Below are positions 36,224 through 46,891 of a stretch of DNA of 64,000 nucleotides, in pieces. The stretch comes from Pseudomonas spelaei (GTDB lineage Bacteria; Pseudomonadota; Gammaproteobacteria; Pseudomonadales; Pseudomonadaceae). The DNA is taken from assembly GCF_009724245.1 (NCBI RefSeq), contig NZ_WNNK01000010.1, positions 62,001 through 126,000 on the forward strand. The letters run 5' to 3'. Positions within the stretch are counted from its first letter, which is position 1. Each line of letters starts with the position of its first letter. The translations under genes and the position numbers were made by a program. The notes under the pieces are model-generated. The model saw nothing but the letters and a program-made list of their open reading frames with translations, was not told where the DNA came from and did not search any database.

Positions 36224-37282
36224 ATGAAGCTCGCACCGAGATTGTTTGCCGCTGCACTGTGCCTGGGCCTTGCCGGCCAGGCCCTGGCTGCCACCGAGTT
36301 GAAACACTGGCCGGCGCCCGCCGCCAAGCAACTGGATGCGATGATCGCCGCCAACGCCAACAAGGGTAACTTCGCGGTGTTCGACATGGACAACACCAGT
36401 TACCGCTACGACCTCGAAGAGTCCTTGCTGCCTTACCTGGAAAACAAGGGCCTGATCACCCGCGACACGATGGACCCTTCCCTGAAGCTGATCCCGTTCA
36501 AGGACACCGCCGACCACAAGGAAAGCCTGTTCAGCTACTACTACCGTCTCTGCGAAGTCGACGACATGGTCTGCTACCCGTGGGTTGCGCAGATTTTCTC
36601 CGGCTTCACCCTCAAGGAACTCAAGGGCTACGTCGATGAGCTGATGGCTTCCGGCAAGCCGGTGCCTGTCACCTACTACGAAGGCGACGTGGTGAAGAAC
36701 ATGGAGGTCCAGCCGCCGAAAGTCTTCACCGGCCAGGCCGAGCTGTACAACAAACTGATGGAAAACGGTATCGAGGTCTACGTGATGACCGCCGCTTCTG
36801 AAGAGCTGGTGCGTATGGTCGCCGCCGATCCGAAGTACGGCTACAACGTCAAACCCGAGAACGTCATTGGCGTGAGTACCTTGCTCAAGGACCGCAAGAC
36901 TGGCGAACTGACCACTGCCCGCAAGCAAATTGCTGCCGGCAAGTATGACGAGAAAGCCAACCTCGGCCTGGAACTGACTCCTTACCTATGGACTCCGGCG
37001 ACCTGGATGGCCGGCAAGCATGCGGCAATCCTCACCTACATCGACGAATGGAAAAAACCGGTCATCGTCGGCGGCGACACCCCGACCAGTGACGGCTACA
37101 TGCTGTTCCACGATGTCGACGTGGCCAAGGGCGGCATCCACCTGTGGGTCAACCGCAAGGACAAGTACATGACCCAGCTTAACGGCATGATGGCCAAGCA
37201 CGCTGCGGCCCAGGCCAAGGAAGGGTTGCCGGTGACGGCGGATAAAAACTGGGTGATCGTCAAGCCGGACGAGATTCAGTAA
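36224..37282 (+). CDS. pchP: Secreted HAD phosphatase, phosphorylcholine-phosphatase-like
   Basis: A 352-residue periplasmic HAD phosphatase. The signal peptide is about 22-23 residues. Motif I is FDMDNTSYRYDLEE, with D54, D56 and T58, which equals D31/D33/T35 of mature P. aeruginosa PchP after signal removal. A later VGGDTPTSDGYML segment is motif III/IV-like. PchP releases phosphate from phosphorylcholine, supplying choline. The name is inferred from this motif and the length (PchP about 349); substrate specificity is not proven. It converges on ilvD. Confidence 0.75.
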   Translation: MKLAPRLFAAALCLGLAGQALAATELKHWPAPAAKQLDAMIAANANKGNFAVFDMDNTSYRYDLEESLLPYLENKGLITRDTMDPSLKLIPFKDTADHKESLFSYYYRLCEVDDMVCYPWVAQIFSGFTLKELKGYVDELMASGKPVPVTYYEGDVVKNMEVQPPKVFTGQAELYNKLMENGIEVYVMTAASEELVRMVAADPKYGYNVKPENVIGVSTLLKDRKTGELTTARKQIAAGKYDEKANLGLELTPYLWTPATWMAGKHAAILTYIDEWKKPVIVGGDTPTSDGYMLFHDVDVAKGGIHLWVNRKDKYMTQLNGMMAKHAAAQAKEGLPVTADKNWVIVKPDEIQ

Positions 37283-37303
37283 TCACGAGTGTATGCAGTC
37301 AAT

Positions 37304-37390
37304 TGTGGGAGCTGGCTTGCCTGCGATGGCAGCGCTGCGGTAAATCTGACTCACCGAGTCGCCCGCATCGCAGGCAAGCCAGCTCCCACA
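37304..37390. repeat. Paired REP element between convergent genes
   Basis: Inverted GCTGGCTTGCC-type cores lie downstream of the pchP-like gene and just before the bidirectional terminator of ilvD. Confidence 0.9.
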
Positions 37391-37424
37391 TTTGATCTCC
37401 TTTGTTTGGGGGATTTTTGCCAGG

Positions 37425-37461
37425 CATAAAAATGCCCCGCACTTGGCGGGGCATTTTTATG
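37425..37461. terminator. Bidirectional terminator between pchP-like gene and ilvD
   Basis: CATAAAAATGCCCCGC and GCGGGGCATTTTTATG form perfect 16-base arms around ACTTG. GC-rich stem plus A/T flanks make it active in both directions. Confidence 0.95.
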
Positions 37462-37475
37462 GGAGCAGCTAAGAC

Positions 37476-39317
37476 TTACAGCCCGTCCAGCATCGCCTTG
37501 TTACGTACTGCACCCTTGTCGGCACTGGTGGCCAACAGGGCGTAAGCCTTCAGCGCGGTGGTGACTTTGCGTGGACGCTTCTCTACCGGCTTCCAACCTT
37601 TCTTGTCCTGCTCGACCCGGCGTGCGGCCAGTTCTTCATCGCTGATCAACAGGTTGATCGAACGGTTCGGAATGTCGATCAGCACCTTGTCGCCATCCTG
37701 CACCAGACCAATGGCGCCACCGGCAGCGGCTTCTGGCGAAGCGTGGCCGATGGACAGCCCGGAAGTGCCACCGGAGAAGCGACCGTCGGTCAGCAGGGCG
37801 CAGGCTTTGCCCAGGCCCTTGGATTTCAGGTACGACGTCGGGTAGAGCATTTCCTGCATGCCCGGGCCGCCTTTCGGGCCTTCGTAACGGATGATGACGA
37901 TGTCGCCTTCTTTGACTTCGTCAGCGAGGATGCCGCGTACCGAGCTGTCCTGGCTTTCGTAGATCTTGGCGCGACCTTCGAAGACGTGGATCGACTCGTC
38001 CACGCCCGCGGTTTTCACCACGCAGCCGTCGAGGGCGATGTTGCCGTACAGCACGGCCAGGCCGCCTTCTTGGGAGTAAGCGTGTTCGACACTGCGGATA
38101 CAGCCGTTTTCACGGTCGTCGTCCAGGGTTTCCCAGCGGGTCGACTGGCTGAACGCCGTCTGCGTCGGGATGCCGGCCGGGCCTGCCTTGAAGAAGGTGT
38201 GCACGGCTTCGTCGTCAGTCTGGGTGATGTCCCACTTGGCGATGCCTTCGGCCAGGGATTTGCTGTGCACGGTCGGCAGGTCAGTGTGCAACAGGCCGCC
38301 ACGGGCCAGGGAGCCGAGGATCGAGAAGATCCCGCCGGCGCGGTGCACGTCTTCCATGTGGTACTTCTGGATGTTCGGCGCGACTTTGCACAGTTGCGGT
38401 ACGTGACGGGACAGACGGTCGATGTCGCGCAGGTCGAAATCGATCTCGGCTTCCTGGGCGGCGGCCAGCAAGTGCAGGATGGTATTGGTGGAACCGCCCA
38501 TGGCGATGTCCAGGGTCATGGCGTTTTCGAACGCCTTGAAGTTGGCAATGTTGCGCGGCAACACCGACTCATCGTTTTCGGTGTAGTAACGCTTACACAG
38601 CTCGACGATGGTGCGGCCGGCCTGCAGGAACAGTTGCTCGCGGTCGCTGTGGGTGGCCAGTGTCGAGCCGTTGCCCGGCAACGCCAGGCCCAGGGCTTCC
38701 ACCAGGCAGTTCATCGAGTTGGCGGTGAACATGCCGGAACACGAACCGCAGGTAGGGCAGGCGCTGCGCTCGTATTCCGCAACCTTCTCGTCAGACGCGC
38801 TGGAATCGGCTGCGATGACCATGGCGTCCACCAGGTCCAGGCCGTGGCTGGCGAGCTTGGTCTTGCCGGCTTCCATCGGGCCGCCGGACACGAAGATCAC
38901 CGGGATGTTCAGGCGCAGGGAGGCCATCAGCATGCCGGGGGTGATCTTGTCGCAGTTGGAAATGCACACGATGGCGTCGGCGCAGTGGGCGTTGACCATG
39001 TACTCCACGGAGTCGGCGATGATCTCGCGGCTCGGCAGGGAATACAGCATGCCGTCATGGCCCATGGCGATGCCGTCATCCACGGCGATGGTGTTGAATT
39101 CCTTGGCTACGCCGCCAGCGCGTTCGATCTCGCGGGCCACCAGTTGCCCCAGGTCCTTGAGGTGGACGTGGCCCGGTACGAACTGGGTGAACGAGTTGAC
39201 AATCGCGATGATCGGCTTCTTGAAGTCGTCATCTTTCATCCCCGTGGCGCGCCACAGCGCGCGGGCGCCGGCCATGTTGCGGCCGTGGGTGGATGTCTTC
39301 GAGCGGTAATCTGGCAT
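37476..39317 (-). CDS. ilvD: Dihydroxy-acid dehydratase
   Basis: The [Fe-S] dehydratase of the isoleucine/valine pathway, converting dihydroxy acids to 2-oxo acids. The 613-residue protein has the cluster motifs [12 protein letters not shown] and [18 protein letters not shown], and the Asp/Ser regions [12 protein letters not shown] and [15 protein letters not shown]. The length matches E. coli IlvD (616). ATG at 39317 is preceded by CGGAG. Upstream there are two tandem 14-base repeats in the leader. Confidence 0.97.
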   Translation of the reverse strand: MPDYRSKTSTHGRNMAGARALWRATGMKDDDFKKPIIAIVNSFTQFVPGHVHLKDLGQLVAREIERAGGVAKEFNTIAVDDGIAMGHDGMLYSLPSREIIADSVEYMVNAHCADAIVCISNCDKITPGMLMASLRLNIPVIFVSGGPMEAGKTKLASHGLDLVDAMVIAADSSASDEKVAEYERSACPTCGSCSGMFTANSMNCLVEALGLALPGNGSTLATHSDREQLFLQAGRTIVELCKRYYTENDESVLPRNIANFKAFENAMTLDIAMGGSTNTILHLLAAAQEAEIDFDLRDIDRLSRHVPQLCKVAPNIQKYHMEDVHRAGGIFSILGSLARGGLLHTDLPTVHSKSLAEGIAKWDITQTDDEAVHTFFKAGPAGIPTQTAFSQSTRWETLDDDRENGCIRSVEHAYSQEGGLAVLYGNIALDGCVVKTAGVDESIHVFEGRAKIYESQDSSVRGILADEVKEGDIVIIRYEGPKGGPGMQEMLYPTSYLKSKGLGKACALLTDGRFSGGTSGLSIGHASPEAAAGGAIGLVQDGDKVLIDIPNRSINLLISDEELAARRVEQDKKGWKPVEKRPRKVTTALKAYALLATSADKGAVRNKAMLDGL

Positions 39318-39333
39318 GGAGCACTCCGGGCGG

Positions 39334-39361
39334 CTAATCAGGCACTACTAATCAGGTACTA
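39334..39361 (-). repeat. Tandem 14-base repeat in the ilvD leader
   Basis: CTAATCAGGCACTA is followed at once by CTAATCAGGTACTA, one mismatch apart. On the minus strand this lies 16 bases upstream of the ilvD start, so it is part of the 5' leader. Confidence 0.75.
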
Positions 39362-39558
39362 AGGGGAGAGAGCTTCTATTGACGTCGGGAACACTCAGAA
39401 ATGACCGTGTGTCCGGAAGTTGCCACTCGCGTCGCGGGATCGCCGCACGCTCGGGCCTCGAGCTCATAAACCCGCCGGGGGATGACTGGCGATGAATAGC
39501 GTCGATTCTACACCGCTGGCGGCCGGAGGGAATGGCCGTATACCAAGGAGCGAGCTTG

Positions 39559-39643
39559 TGTGGGAGCGGGCTTGCTCGCGAAGACGGTACTTCAGTCGAC
39601 ATCTGCTGTGGTTGATACACCGCTTTAGCGAGCAAGCCACACA
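39559..39643. repeat. Degenerate paired REP element
   Basis: The left core GTGGGAGCGGGCTTGCTCGC faces a decayed right core GCGAGCAAGCCACAC. It is downstream of the MFS gene on the minus strand. Confidence 0.75.
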
Positions 39644-39647
39644 GTGA

Positions 39648-40844
39648 TTAGCGCCCGACCCTGGCATTCGTCACCATGCCCCAAATGCTGAAGACGATGA
39701 AGCTGATGGCGATGGTCATCAGCAAGTTGGCTCCAGCTTGCGCGAGTGCCGCGCTGCTGATGGCTGCGGTGAAGAACATGATGCTGTTGCCCGCTGATGC
39801 GGCCGTACCGGCGCTACTGGAGAACAGCAACATCGCCGCAGAAATCGCGGCCGGCCGAACCAGCGTGACGGCCAGGGCGCTGATCAGCATCGGTATCAGC
39901 AGGGTGATGGTGGTTATCGCTTCATAACGGATGATCAACGCTAACAAAATGCCCGCGACGCCCAGTAAACCGAGACCGATATTGATTTGCCGGGACAGGG
40001 AGATGTGTTTCTGCAAAAACGAAGCAGCGACGCCGCCGAGTAGGTAGGCCACTCCATACACCATCAACACCAGCGCGTACTGGTACTCGGAGAGTTTCAA
40101 CTCATCCATGAAGATCAGCGGCGTCACGCTGATCAATGCGAAATAGCAGGCGAATACCAACGCGGCGATCCACCAGTAACGCAGGAAATCTCGATTGCCC
40201 ATGATGCTTTTCAGCGTGTGGAGGATAGCGGTCGGGGCTTTTTTCGGGCTCTCTGATTTGGAGGGCAATATCCATAGAGCGTGGATGAACATGCCGAGCG
40301 CCATCACCGCAAATCCATAAAAGCTTCCCTGCCAGTCGAAGGTAGTTTGCAGCCATGAGCCCAGCAGTGGCGACAGGGCCACAAACGATCCGCTCAAGGT
40401 CATGTAATAGAGGCGCACACGGGCCCGATCCTGTTCTTCGAACAGATCTTCGACCAGCGCGTGGCCGAGCACAAAAAAACCACAGCCGATGGCCTGGATG
40501 GCGCGGAATAGGAGGAAAACCGGGTAATCCGTCGCGAGTGCGCAGCCTATAGAACCGAGGGTCGAAACGACGATACATCCCAGCAGTACTTCCTTGCGCC
40601 CAAACTTATCTGAGAGCGGGCCGGTTACTAATTGAGAGATCGCAAAAACTAGTGTGAACAAGCTGACGGATAGGGCGACCTCTGCGGTTGAAATGTCGAA
40701 CTTCGCGGCGAGGGCAGGGAAAGAAGGCAGGAGAATATTGAGTGGGAAAAAGCTGATCAGTGAAATGCAGGTGATGAGGATAAATCGAGAGAGCTGTTGG
40801 CGTTTTATGTCGCCACTTGGCTGGGAATAGGAGGACTCAGACAT
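39648..40844 (-). CDS. MFS transporter, Bcr/CflA-like
   Basis: A 398-residue major facilitator protein with about twelve helices. The conserved A-motif GPLSDKFGRKEVLLG is between helices 2 and 3. The C-terminal half has VMVYGVAYLLGGVAASFLQ. It resembles the Bcr/CflA drug-exporter subgroup. Base composition is more AT-rich than the neighbours and the upstream 130 bases are AT-rich, which suggests a later arrival. The substrate is unknown; no regulator adjoins. Confidence 0.83.
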   Translation of the reverse strand: MSESSYSQPSGDIKRQQLSRFILITCISLISFFPLNILLPSFPALAAKFDISTAEVALSVSLFTLVFAISQLVTGPLSDKFGRKEVLLGCIVVSTLGSIGCALATDYPVFLLFRAIQAIGCGFFVLGHALVEDLFEEQDRARVRLYYMTLSGSFVALSPLLGSWLQTTFDWQGSFYGFAVMALGMFIHALWILPSKSESPKKAPTAILHTLKSIMGNRDFLRYWWIAALVFACYFALISVTPLIFMDELKLSEYQYALVLMVYGVAYLLGGVAASFLQKHISLSRQINIGLGLLGVAGILLALIIRYEAITTITLLIPMLISALAVTLVRPAAISAAMLLFSSSAGTAASAGNSIMFFTAAISSAALAQAGANLLMTIAISFIVFSIWGMVTNARVGR

Positions 40845-40980
40845 TATTTTTATTTTCCGGAGTAAAACCAGAAACCGATATTAGTCTGTGAAAAGTGGAA
40901 TTCAATCAAAAACGCTGTGGGAAGGTTCCCAGATTGATATGGCTTGCAGCGGTAGGAAAACAGTTTCTGACACTCCGCAA

Positions 40981-41016
40981 AAAAAGTGGGAGCGAGCAAG
41001 CCCGCTCCCACTTTTT
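40981..41016 (-). terminator. REP-like terminator after rlmI
   Basis: GTGGGAGCG (40986-40994) and CGCTCCCAC (41003-41011) form a stem around an 8-base loop, with an A-run before and a T-run after. On the minus strand it follows the rlmI stop, and the stem matches the outer REP arms. Confidence 0.85.
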
Positions 41017-41048
41017 GATCCACGCTCTATCGGAGAGCGGAGTGTGGC

Positions 41049-42245
41049 TTAGCTATTGGGCAACAACCGGCACGTAATGCTCTTGATATACCGCGTCTCG
41101 GCAATCGCCGGGTGCACCGGATGATCAGGGCCCTGGCCGCCACGTTCCAGCATCTGGATATTGCGATCCAGGTGACGGGCGCTGGTCAGCAGGATGTTCT
41201 GCAGGTCATCTTCCGGCAAGTGCATGGAGCACGAAGCGCTGACCAGGATGCCGTCCTTGCTGAGCAGGCGCATGGCTTGCTCGTTCAGGCGGTGGTAGGC
41301 GCCTTCGCCGTTTTTCATGTCTTTTTTGCGTTTGATGAAGGCCGGCGGGTCGGCGACGATCACGTCGAAGCGCTCTTCGCTGGCTTTCAGTTCTTTCAGG
41401 GCTTCGAAGACGTCGCCTTCGATGCAGGTCATTTTTTCGGCCACACCGTTGAGCGCGGCGTTGCGCTCGACGCCGTCTAGGGCGAAGGCGGAAGCGTCTA
41501 CGCAGAACACTTCACTGGCGCCGAAGGCCGCAGCTTGCACGCCCCAGCCGCCGATGTAGCTGTACAGGTCGAGGACGCGCTTGCCTTTGGCGTAAGGGGC
41601 CAGGCGAGCGCGGTTCATGCGGTGGTCGTAGAACCAGCCGGTTTTCTGGCCCTGGATCACCGGGGCTTCGAACTTCACGCCGTTCTCTTCCAGGGCAACC
41701 CACTCCGGCACCAGGCCGAATACGGTTTCGACGTAGCGGTTGAGGCCTTCGGCGTCGCGGGCGGCGGAGTCATTCTTGAACAGAATGCCGCTTGGCTTGA
41801 GCACTTGGGTCAAGGCGGCGATCACGTCTTCTTTATGGGCTTCCATGGTCGCCGAGGCGATCTGCACCACCAGGATGTCGCCGAAACGGTCGACGACCAG
41901 GCCTGGCAACAGGTCGGAGTCGCCGTAGACCAGGCGGTAGAACGGCTTGTCGAACAGGCGATCGCGCAGGGACAGGGCCACGTTGATGCGGTGCACCAGC
42001 AGCGACTTGTCCAGTGGCAACTTGATGTCGCGCGACAGCAGGCGTGCGCAGATCAGGTTGTTCGGGCTCATGGCCACGATGCCCAGGGTCTTGCCGCCGG
42101 CCGCTTCCAGGATGGCCTGGTCGCCTGCCTGGAAGCCGTGAAGTGGGGTGGCGGCCACGTCGATTTCGTTGCTGTAGACCCACAGGTGGCCGTTGCGCAA
42201 ACGACGATCGGCGTTGGCTTTGAGACGCAGGCTTGGCAGGGACAT
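41049..42245 (-). CDS. rlmI: 23S rRNA (cytosine-C5) methyltransferase RlmI
   Basis: A 398-residue SAM-dependent RNA methyltransferase matching RlmI, which makes m5C1962 in 23S rRNA. The N-terminal PUA domain (SLRLKANADRRLRNGHLWVYSNEI) is followed by the methyltransferase domain with YSYIGGWGVQAAAFGASEVFCVDAS, DPPAFIKRKKD and the catalytic VSASCSMHL. ATG at 42245 is the start. It diverges from the HDOD gene. Confidence 0.93.
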   Translation of the reverse strand: MSLPSLRLKANADRRLRNGHLWVYSNEIDVAATPLHGFQAGDQAILEAAGGKTLGIVAMSPNNLICARLLSRDIKLPLDKSLLVHRINVALSLRDRLFDKPFYRLVYGDSDLLPGLVVDRFGDILVVQIASATMEAHKEDVIAALTQVLKPSGILFKNDSAARDAEGLNRYVETVFGLVPEWVALEENGVKFEAPVIQGQKTGWFYDHRMNRARLAPYAKGKRVLDLYSYIGGWGVQAAAFGASEVFCVDASAFALDGVERNAALNGVAEKMTCIEGDVFEALKELKASEERFDVIVADPPAFIKRKKDMKNGEGAYHRLNEQAMRLLSKDGILVSASCSMHLPEDDLQNILLTSARHLDRNIQMLERGGQGPDHPVHPAIAETRYIKSITCRLLPNS

Positions 42246-42328
42246 GACGTCGCTCCGGAAAAAAGAGCGGAAGTATACCGTGTTGTGTGGGAATTGGCCG
42301 CGTAGCCAGATATGCGGGACCGCGTTTG

Positions 42329-42415
42329 TGTGGGAGCGGGCTTGCCCGCGATGCAGGCGACTCGGGCCTTCAGGTAAATAGAGTCGATGCTATCGCAGGC
42401 AAGCCAGCTCCCACA
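42329..42415. repeat. Paired REP element between divergent genes
   Basis: Inverted cores of two subtypes (GCGGGCTTGCCCGC and GCAGGCAAGCCAGC) sit in the 256-base gap between rlmI and the HDOD gene. This is the only pair here placed between divergent genes. Confidence 0.85.
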
Positions 42416-42501
42416 GGTGACCTCATTTCAGGTCGGCCATAGAGGTGTCGGCCAGTCAGCGATAGGGGTTAGAATCGCCGCCTAGTCCAGAGTGTGTCCT
42501 T

Positions 42502-43368
42502 ATGCCCCAAGAGCTTTCTCCCGAACAGATCCAACAGGCCTTGCAAGGAATCAGCGTGCCGCCTCAACCGCAAATCATGGTGGATTTGCAGATGGAGCAG
42601 TACATGCCCGACCCTGACCTGGAAGTGATCGCCCGGCTGATCGCCCAGGACCCAGGCCTGTCTGGTTCGCTGCTGAAGATCGTCAACTCGCCGTATTACG
42701 GCTTGAGCAACAAGATCGCCTCCATTCAGCGCGCGGTGAACCTGCTGGGCAGCCGCTCCATCATCAACCTGATCAACGCGCAGTCGATCAAGGGCGAGAT
42801 GAGCGACGACACCATCGTCACCCTCAACCGCTTCTGGGACACCGCCCAGGACGTGGCCATGACCTGTTTGACTCTGGCCAAGCGCACCGGCTCCCAGACG
42901 GTGGACGAAGCGTATGCCTTGGGGCTGTTTCACGATTGCGGCGTGCCGCTGATGCTCAAGCGCTTCCCCGATTACATGGCGGTGCTGGAAGAGGCCTACG
43001 CCTGCGCCGGCCCCGAGTCTCGGGTGGTCGATACTGAGAACCGGGTGTTCAACACCAACCACGCGGTGGTGGGTTACTACACGGCCAAGTCCTGGCGCTT
43101 GCCGGAGCACGTGACTGACGCTATTGCCAACCACCATAACGCCTTGGCGATTTTCAGTGATGAGTCGGCGCGCAACCCGCAGCTGAAAAACCTGCTGGCG
43201 ATCCTGAAAATGGCCGAGCACATTTGCGCGTCCTGCCGGGTACTGGGTAATCAGGTGGATGATCACGAATGGAACAGCATCGGTCATCTGGTGCTGGACC
43301 ACGTCGGCCTGTCGGATTACGACTTCGAGAGCTTGAAGTTGTCGATTCGTGAGCTGGGTGCGCACTAA
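42502..43368 (+). CDS. HDOD domain protein
   Basis: A 288-residue HDOD-domain protein, a catalytically silent relative of HD phosphohydrolases often found in signalling. The family pattern includes DPGLSGSLLKIVNSPYYGLS, SIQRAVNLLGSRSIINLI and LGLFHDCGVPLM. No output domain is attached. It starts 21 bases upstream of mutM spacing-wise, so the two may be one operon. The specific signal is unknown. Confidence 0.88.
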   Translation: MPQELSPEQIQQALQGISVPPQPQIMVDLQMEQYMPDPDLEVIARLIAQDPGLSGSLLKIVNSPYYGLSNKIASIQRAVNLLGSRSIINLINAQSIKGEMSDDTIVTLNRFWDTAQDVAMTCLTLAKRTGSQTVDEAYALGLFHDCGVPLMLKRFPDYMAVLEEAYACAGPESRVVDTENRVFNTNHAVVGYYTAKSWRLPEHVTDAIANHHNALAIFSDESARNPQLKNLLAILKMAEHICASCRVLGNQVDDHEWNSIGHLVLDHVGLSDYDFESLKLSIRELGAH

Positions 43369-43389
43369 ACCTTCACGAGCGAGGCCAAC

Positions 43390-44202
43390 ATGCCTGAGTT
43401 ACCCGAAGTCGAAACCACCCGACGCGGTATTGCGCCGCACCTGGAAGGCCAGCGGGTCAGCCGTGTGGTGGTGCGTGAGCGTCGCCTACGCTGGCCGATC
43501 CCGGAAGACCTCGATGTGCGCCTGTCCGGGCAACGCATCGTGCGGGTGGAGCGGCGGGCCAAATACCTGCTGATCAATGCTGAAGTGGGCACCTTGATCA
43601 GCCATTTGGGTATGTCCGGCAACCTGCGGTTGGTGGAAGTCGGCATGCCGGCGGCCAAGCATGAGCATGTGGACATCGAATTGGAATCGGGCCTGGCCCT
43701 GCGTTACACCGACCCTCGGCGTTTTGGGGCGATGCTTTGGAGCCTCGACCCGCACAATCATGAACTGTTGATTCGCCTGGGGCCGGAGCCGTTGACCGAC
43801 CTGTTCGACGGCGAGCGGCTGTTCCAGCTGTCCCGTGGGCGTTCGATGGCGGTCAAGCCGTTCATCATGGACAACGCGGTGGTGGTGGGGGTGGGCAATA
43901 TCTATGCGACCGAGGCGTTGTTTGCGGCGGGTATTGATCCACGCCGGGAAGCCAAGGGCATTTCCCGTGGGCGTTACCTGAAACTGGCCATCGAGATCAA
44001 ACGCATCCTGGCAGCCGCGATTGAGCGCGGCGGCACCACGTTGCGCGACTTTATTGGTGGCGACGGGCAGCCGGGGTATTTCCAGCAGGAACTGTTTGTC
44101 TATGGCCGAGGAGGCGAAGCGTGCAAGGTCTGTGGGACCGAGTTGCGCAGCGTGACGCTGGGGCAGCGGGCGAGTGTGTTTTGCCCGAGGTGCCAGAGCT
44201 GA
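43390..44202 (+). CDS. mutM: Formamidopyrimidine-DNA glycosylase
   Basis: Removes 8-oxoguanine and other oxidised purines and nicks the strand. The 270-residue protein starts with the catalytic [13 protein letters not shown] (P2 nucleophile, E3), has the RRAKYLLI lysine region, and ends in the zinc finger [31 protein letters not shown] precedes the ATG. Both ends match the family length. Confidence 0.97.
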   Translation: MPELPEVETTRRGIAPHLEGQRVSRVVVRERRLRWPIPEDLDVRLSGQRIVRVERRAKYLLINAEVGTLISHLGMSGNLRLVEVGMPAAKHEHVDIELESGLALRYTDPRRFGAMLWSLDPHNHELLIRLGPEPLTDLFDGERLFQLSRGRSMAVKPFIMDNAVVVGVGNIYATEALFAAGIDPRREAKGISRGRYLKLAIEIKRILAAAIERGGTTLRDFIGGDGQPGYFQQELFVYGRGGEACKVCGTELRSVTLGQRASVFCPRCQS

Positions 44203-44227
44203 AGGTGTGCGGTGTTGCTGCTGGCCT

Positions 44228-44300
44228 CATCGCAGGCAAGCCAGCTCTCACATTTGATCGGTGAACTCGGTCAATGTGGGAGCCGGGCTTGCCCACGATG
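44228..44300. repeat. Paired REP element between convergent genes
   Basis: Inverted REP cores of two subtypes, with one mutated arm (GCTCTCACA), lie between the mutM and ferredoxin gene ends. Confidence 0.85.
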
Positions 44301-44313
44301 AGGCCCTTAGGGC

Positions 44314-45196
<883 letters not shown>

Positions 45197-45262
45197 TTAC
45201 CGGTCGGCCAAGTCAACTTATGCAGAAGAAAGCACTATAGACATGGCAAATTTCCTGTTTTT

Positions 45263-46858
45263 TCACGCTGTTTTCAGACGTTCAGCCAGCGCCGTCGCCA
45301 GTTGCGCCGTCAGTCCGTACACCGAAAGCTGTGGGTTGGCACCAATGCTAGTGGGGAACAACGAGCCGTCGTGGATCGACAGATTGCGCAGTTGGTGATG
45401 GCGGCCGAGGCTGTCCGCTACGGCGTTTGTCGGTTCTTCACCCATGGCACAACCGCCCATCACGTGGGCGCTGCCCAGGCGTGTGCGGTGCAATTCCAGG
45501 TTCAAGCCGTCAATCATGCTGCGGGCCTCGGCCAAGGTGTTCACGTAACGGGCATCACCGTGCAGCGGCATGACGGACTTGGCGCCACCGGCAAACTGAA
45601 TCTCCGCCATGCTGTGGAACGCGCGGCGCAGGCCGTCCCAGGCGTAGGGCGAGACCTGATAGTCGAGCACCGGTGTGCCGTCGCCGCGTAGTTCGACGCT
45701 GCCGCCTGGGCTGTCGGGGTGAAAGCCGTCGCGCAGTAGCGCAAGCATGGCGTGAGTCTTGGGTAGTTGACCCATGTCCAGGGCGTTTTGCGTGCCGTAA
45801 CCACCCAATAACGTGCTGGCCAGGCCAGGGTGCAACGGTGGGACTTCCAACTTGTAGGACATTTTCCCGGTGGTGCCATCCTGCCACTGGAAGTGGTCGG
45901 AGTAGATCGACTGCGGTGCGCCGTAGAACGGGTTGATCACTTCATCGAACAAGGCTGCGGAGAAATTCACCAAGTGCAGGAACGTCCGTTTACCCAGCCG
46001 CGAATGGGGATCGGGTGCGTCCGAGCGCATCAGCAGCGCCGGGCTGTTGATGCCGCCGCCCGCCAGTACGTAATGCTTGGCTTTGACCGTGATCTTGCGG
46101 CCGGTAGGTGATACGCAGCGCGGGTCCATGGCCACGCATTCCAGGCTGGTGATGGTGTCGCCGCTGAATTTCAAGCGCTCGGCACGGGCCAGGTACAGCA
46201 GCTCGCCGCCTTTTTCCAGGGTCGAGGGAATAGTGGTCACCAGCATTGATTGCTTGGCGTTGACCGGGCAGCCCATGCCGCAATACCCCAGGTTGAAACA
46301 GCCGCGCACATTGCGCGGGATCACGTGCCAGCTGTAGCCGAGCTTTTCGCAGCCTTTGCGGATCACATCATTGTTGGCATTGGGTGGCATTGCCCAGGGG
46401 GCGATGCCCAGGCGCTGTTCCATTTTTTCGAACCAGGGTGCCATCTCGGCACTGCTGTGGCCCTTGACCGCGTATTCGCTGGCCCAGTGGGACAGCGTTG
46501 GGTCTGGCGTGCGGAAACTCGAGGTCCAGTTGATCAGCGTGGTGCCGCCCACGGCGCGGCCCTGAAGGATGGTGATGGCGCCGTCCTTGCTCATGCGACC
46601 GATGCCTTCCTGGTACAGGCTGGCGTAGGCCTCGTCCTCCAATAGCTTGAAGTCACTGCTGGTCTTGAGCGGGCCTTCCTCGATCAACAACACCTTGTAG
46701 CCGGCGGCGCTGAGGATTTCAGCGGTGGTGCCACCGCCCGCGCCGCTGCCGATGATCGCGACATCGGCTTCCAGGATCAGGTCCTGGTCGAGGGCGGCGC
46801 CATTGTAGGTTTTCCAGCCGCGGGCCAGGCCGTCGCGGAACAGATCGGGTACGGGCAT
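45263..46858 (-). CDS. GMC family FAD oxidoreductase
   Basis: A 531-residue glucose-methanol-choline-type flavoprotein. The N-terminal FAD motif is AIIGSGAGGGTTAEILSAAG. The C-terminal catalytic region has HVMGGCAMGEEP and SIHDGSLFPTSIGANPQLSVYGL, the usual His/Asn pair area. It has no signal peptide of its own. It follows the Tat-signal protein gene by 33 bases in the same operon, downstream of a coniferyl-type aldehyde dehydrogenase, so it likely oxidises an alcohol to an aldehyde. Whether it is exported with its partner is a question. Confidence 0.88.
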   Translation of the reverse strand: MPVPDLFRDGLARGWKTYNGAALDQDLILEADVAIIGSGAGGGTTAEILSAAGYKVLLIEEGPLKTSSDFKLLEDEAYASLYQEGIGRMSKDGAITILQGRAVGGTTLINWTSSFRTPDPTLSHWASEYAVKGHSSAEMAPWFEKMEQRLGIAPWAMPPNANNDVIRKGCEKLGYSWHVIPRNVRGCFNLGYCGMGCPVNAKQSMLVTTIPSTLEKGGELLYLARAERLKFSGDTITSLECVAMDPRCVSPTGRKITVKAKHYVLAGGGINSPALLMRSDAPDPHSRLGKRTFLHLVNFSAALFDEVINPFYGAPQSIYSDHFQWQDGTTGKMSYKLEVPPLHPGLASTLLGGYGTQNALDMGQLPKTHAMLALLRDGFHPDSPGGSVELRGDGTPVLDYQVSPYAWDGLRRAFHSMAEIQFAGGAKSVMPLHGDARYVNTLAEARSMIDGLNLELHRTRLGSAHVMGGCAMGEEPTNAVADSLGRHHQLRNLSIHDGSLFPTSIGANPQLSVYGLTAQLATALAERLKTA

Positions 46859-46891
46859 CAGGATCGTCTCTTGTTTTTATGAAGGTGCAGA

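Larger units (their letters stand above)
39318..39647. other. Intergenic region between ilvD and MFS transporter
   Basis: A 330-base stretch without a convincing gene. It holds the ilvD leader with a tandem repeat (39334-39361), a TAGAAT-like -10 box on the minus strand (39505-39510), and a degenerate REP pair (39559-39643). Confidence 0.65.

Noticed and set aside
39348..39635. 95-residue frame upstream of ilvD as a leader peptide
   Set aside because: It overlaps the REP remnant and has no run of isoleucine, valine or leucine codons; attenuation by a leader peptide is not supported.
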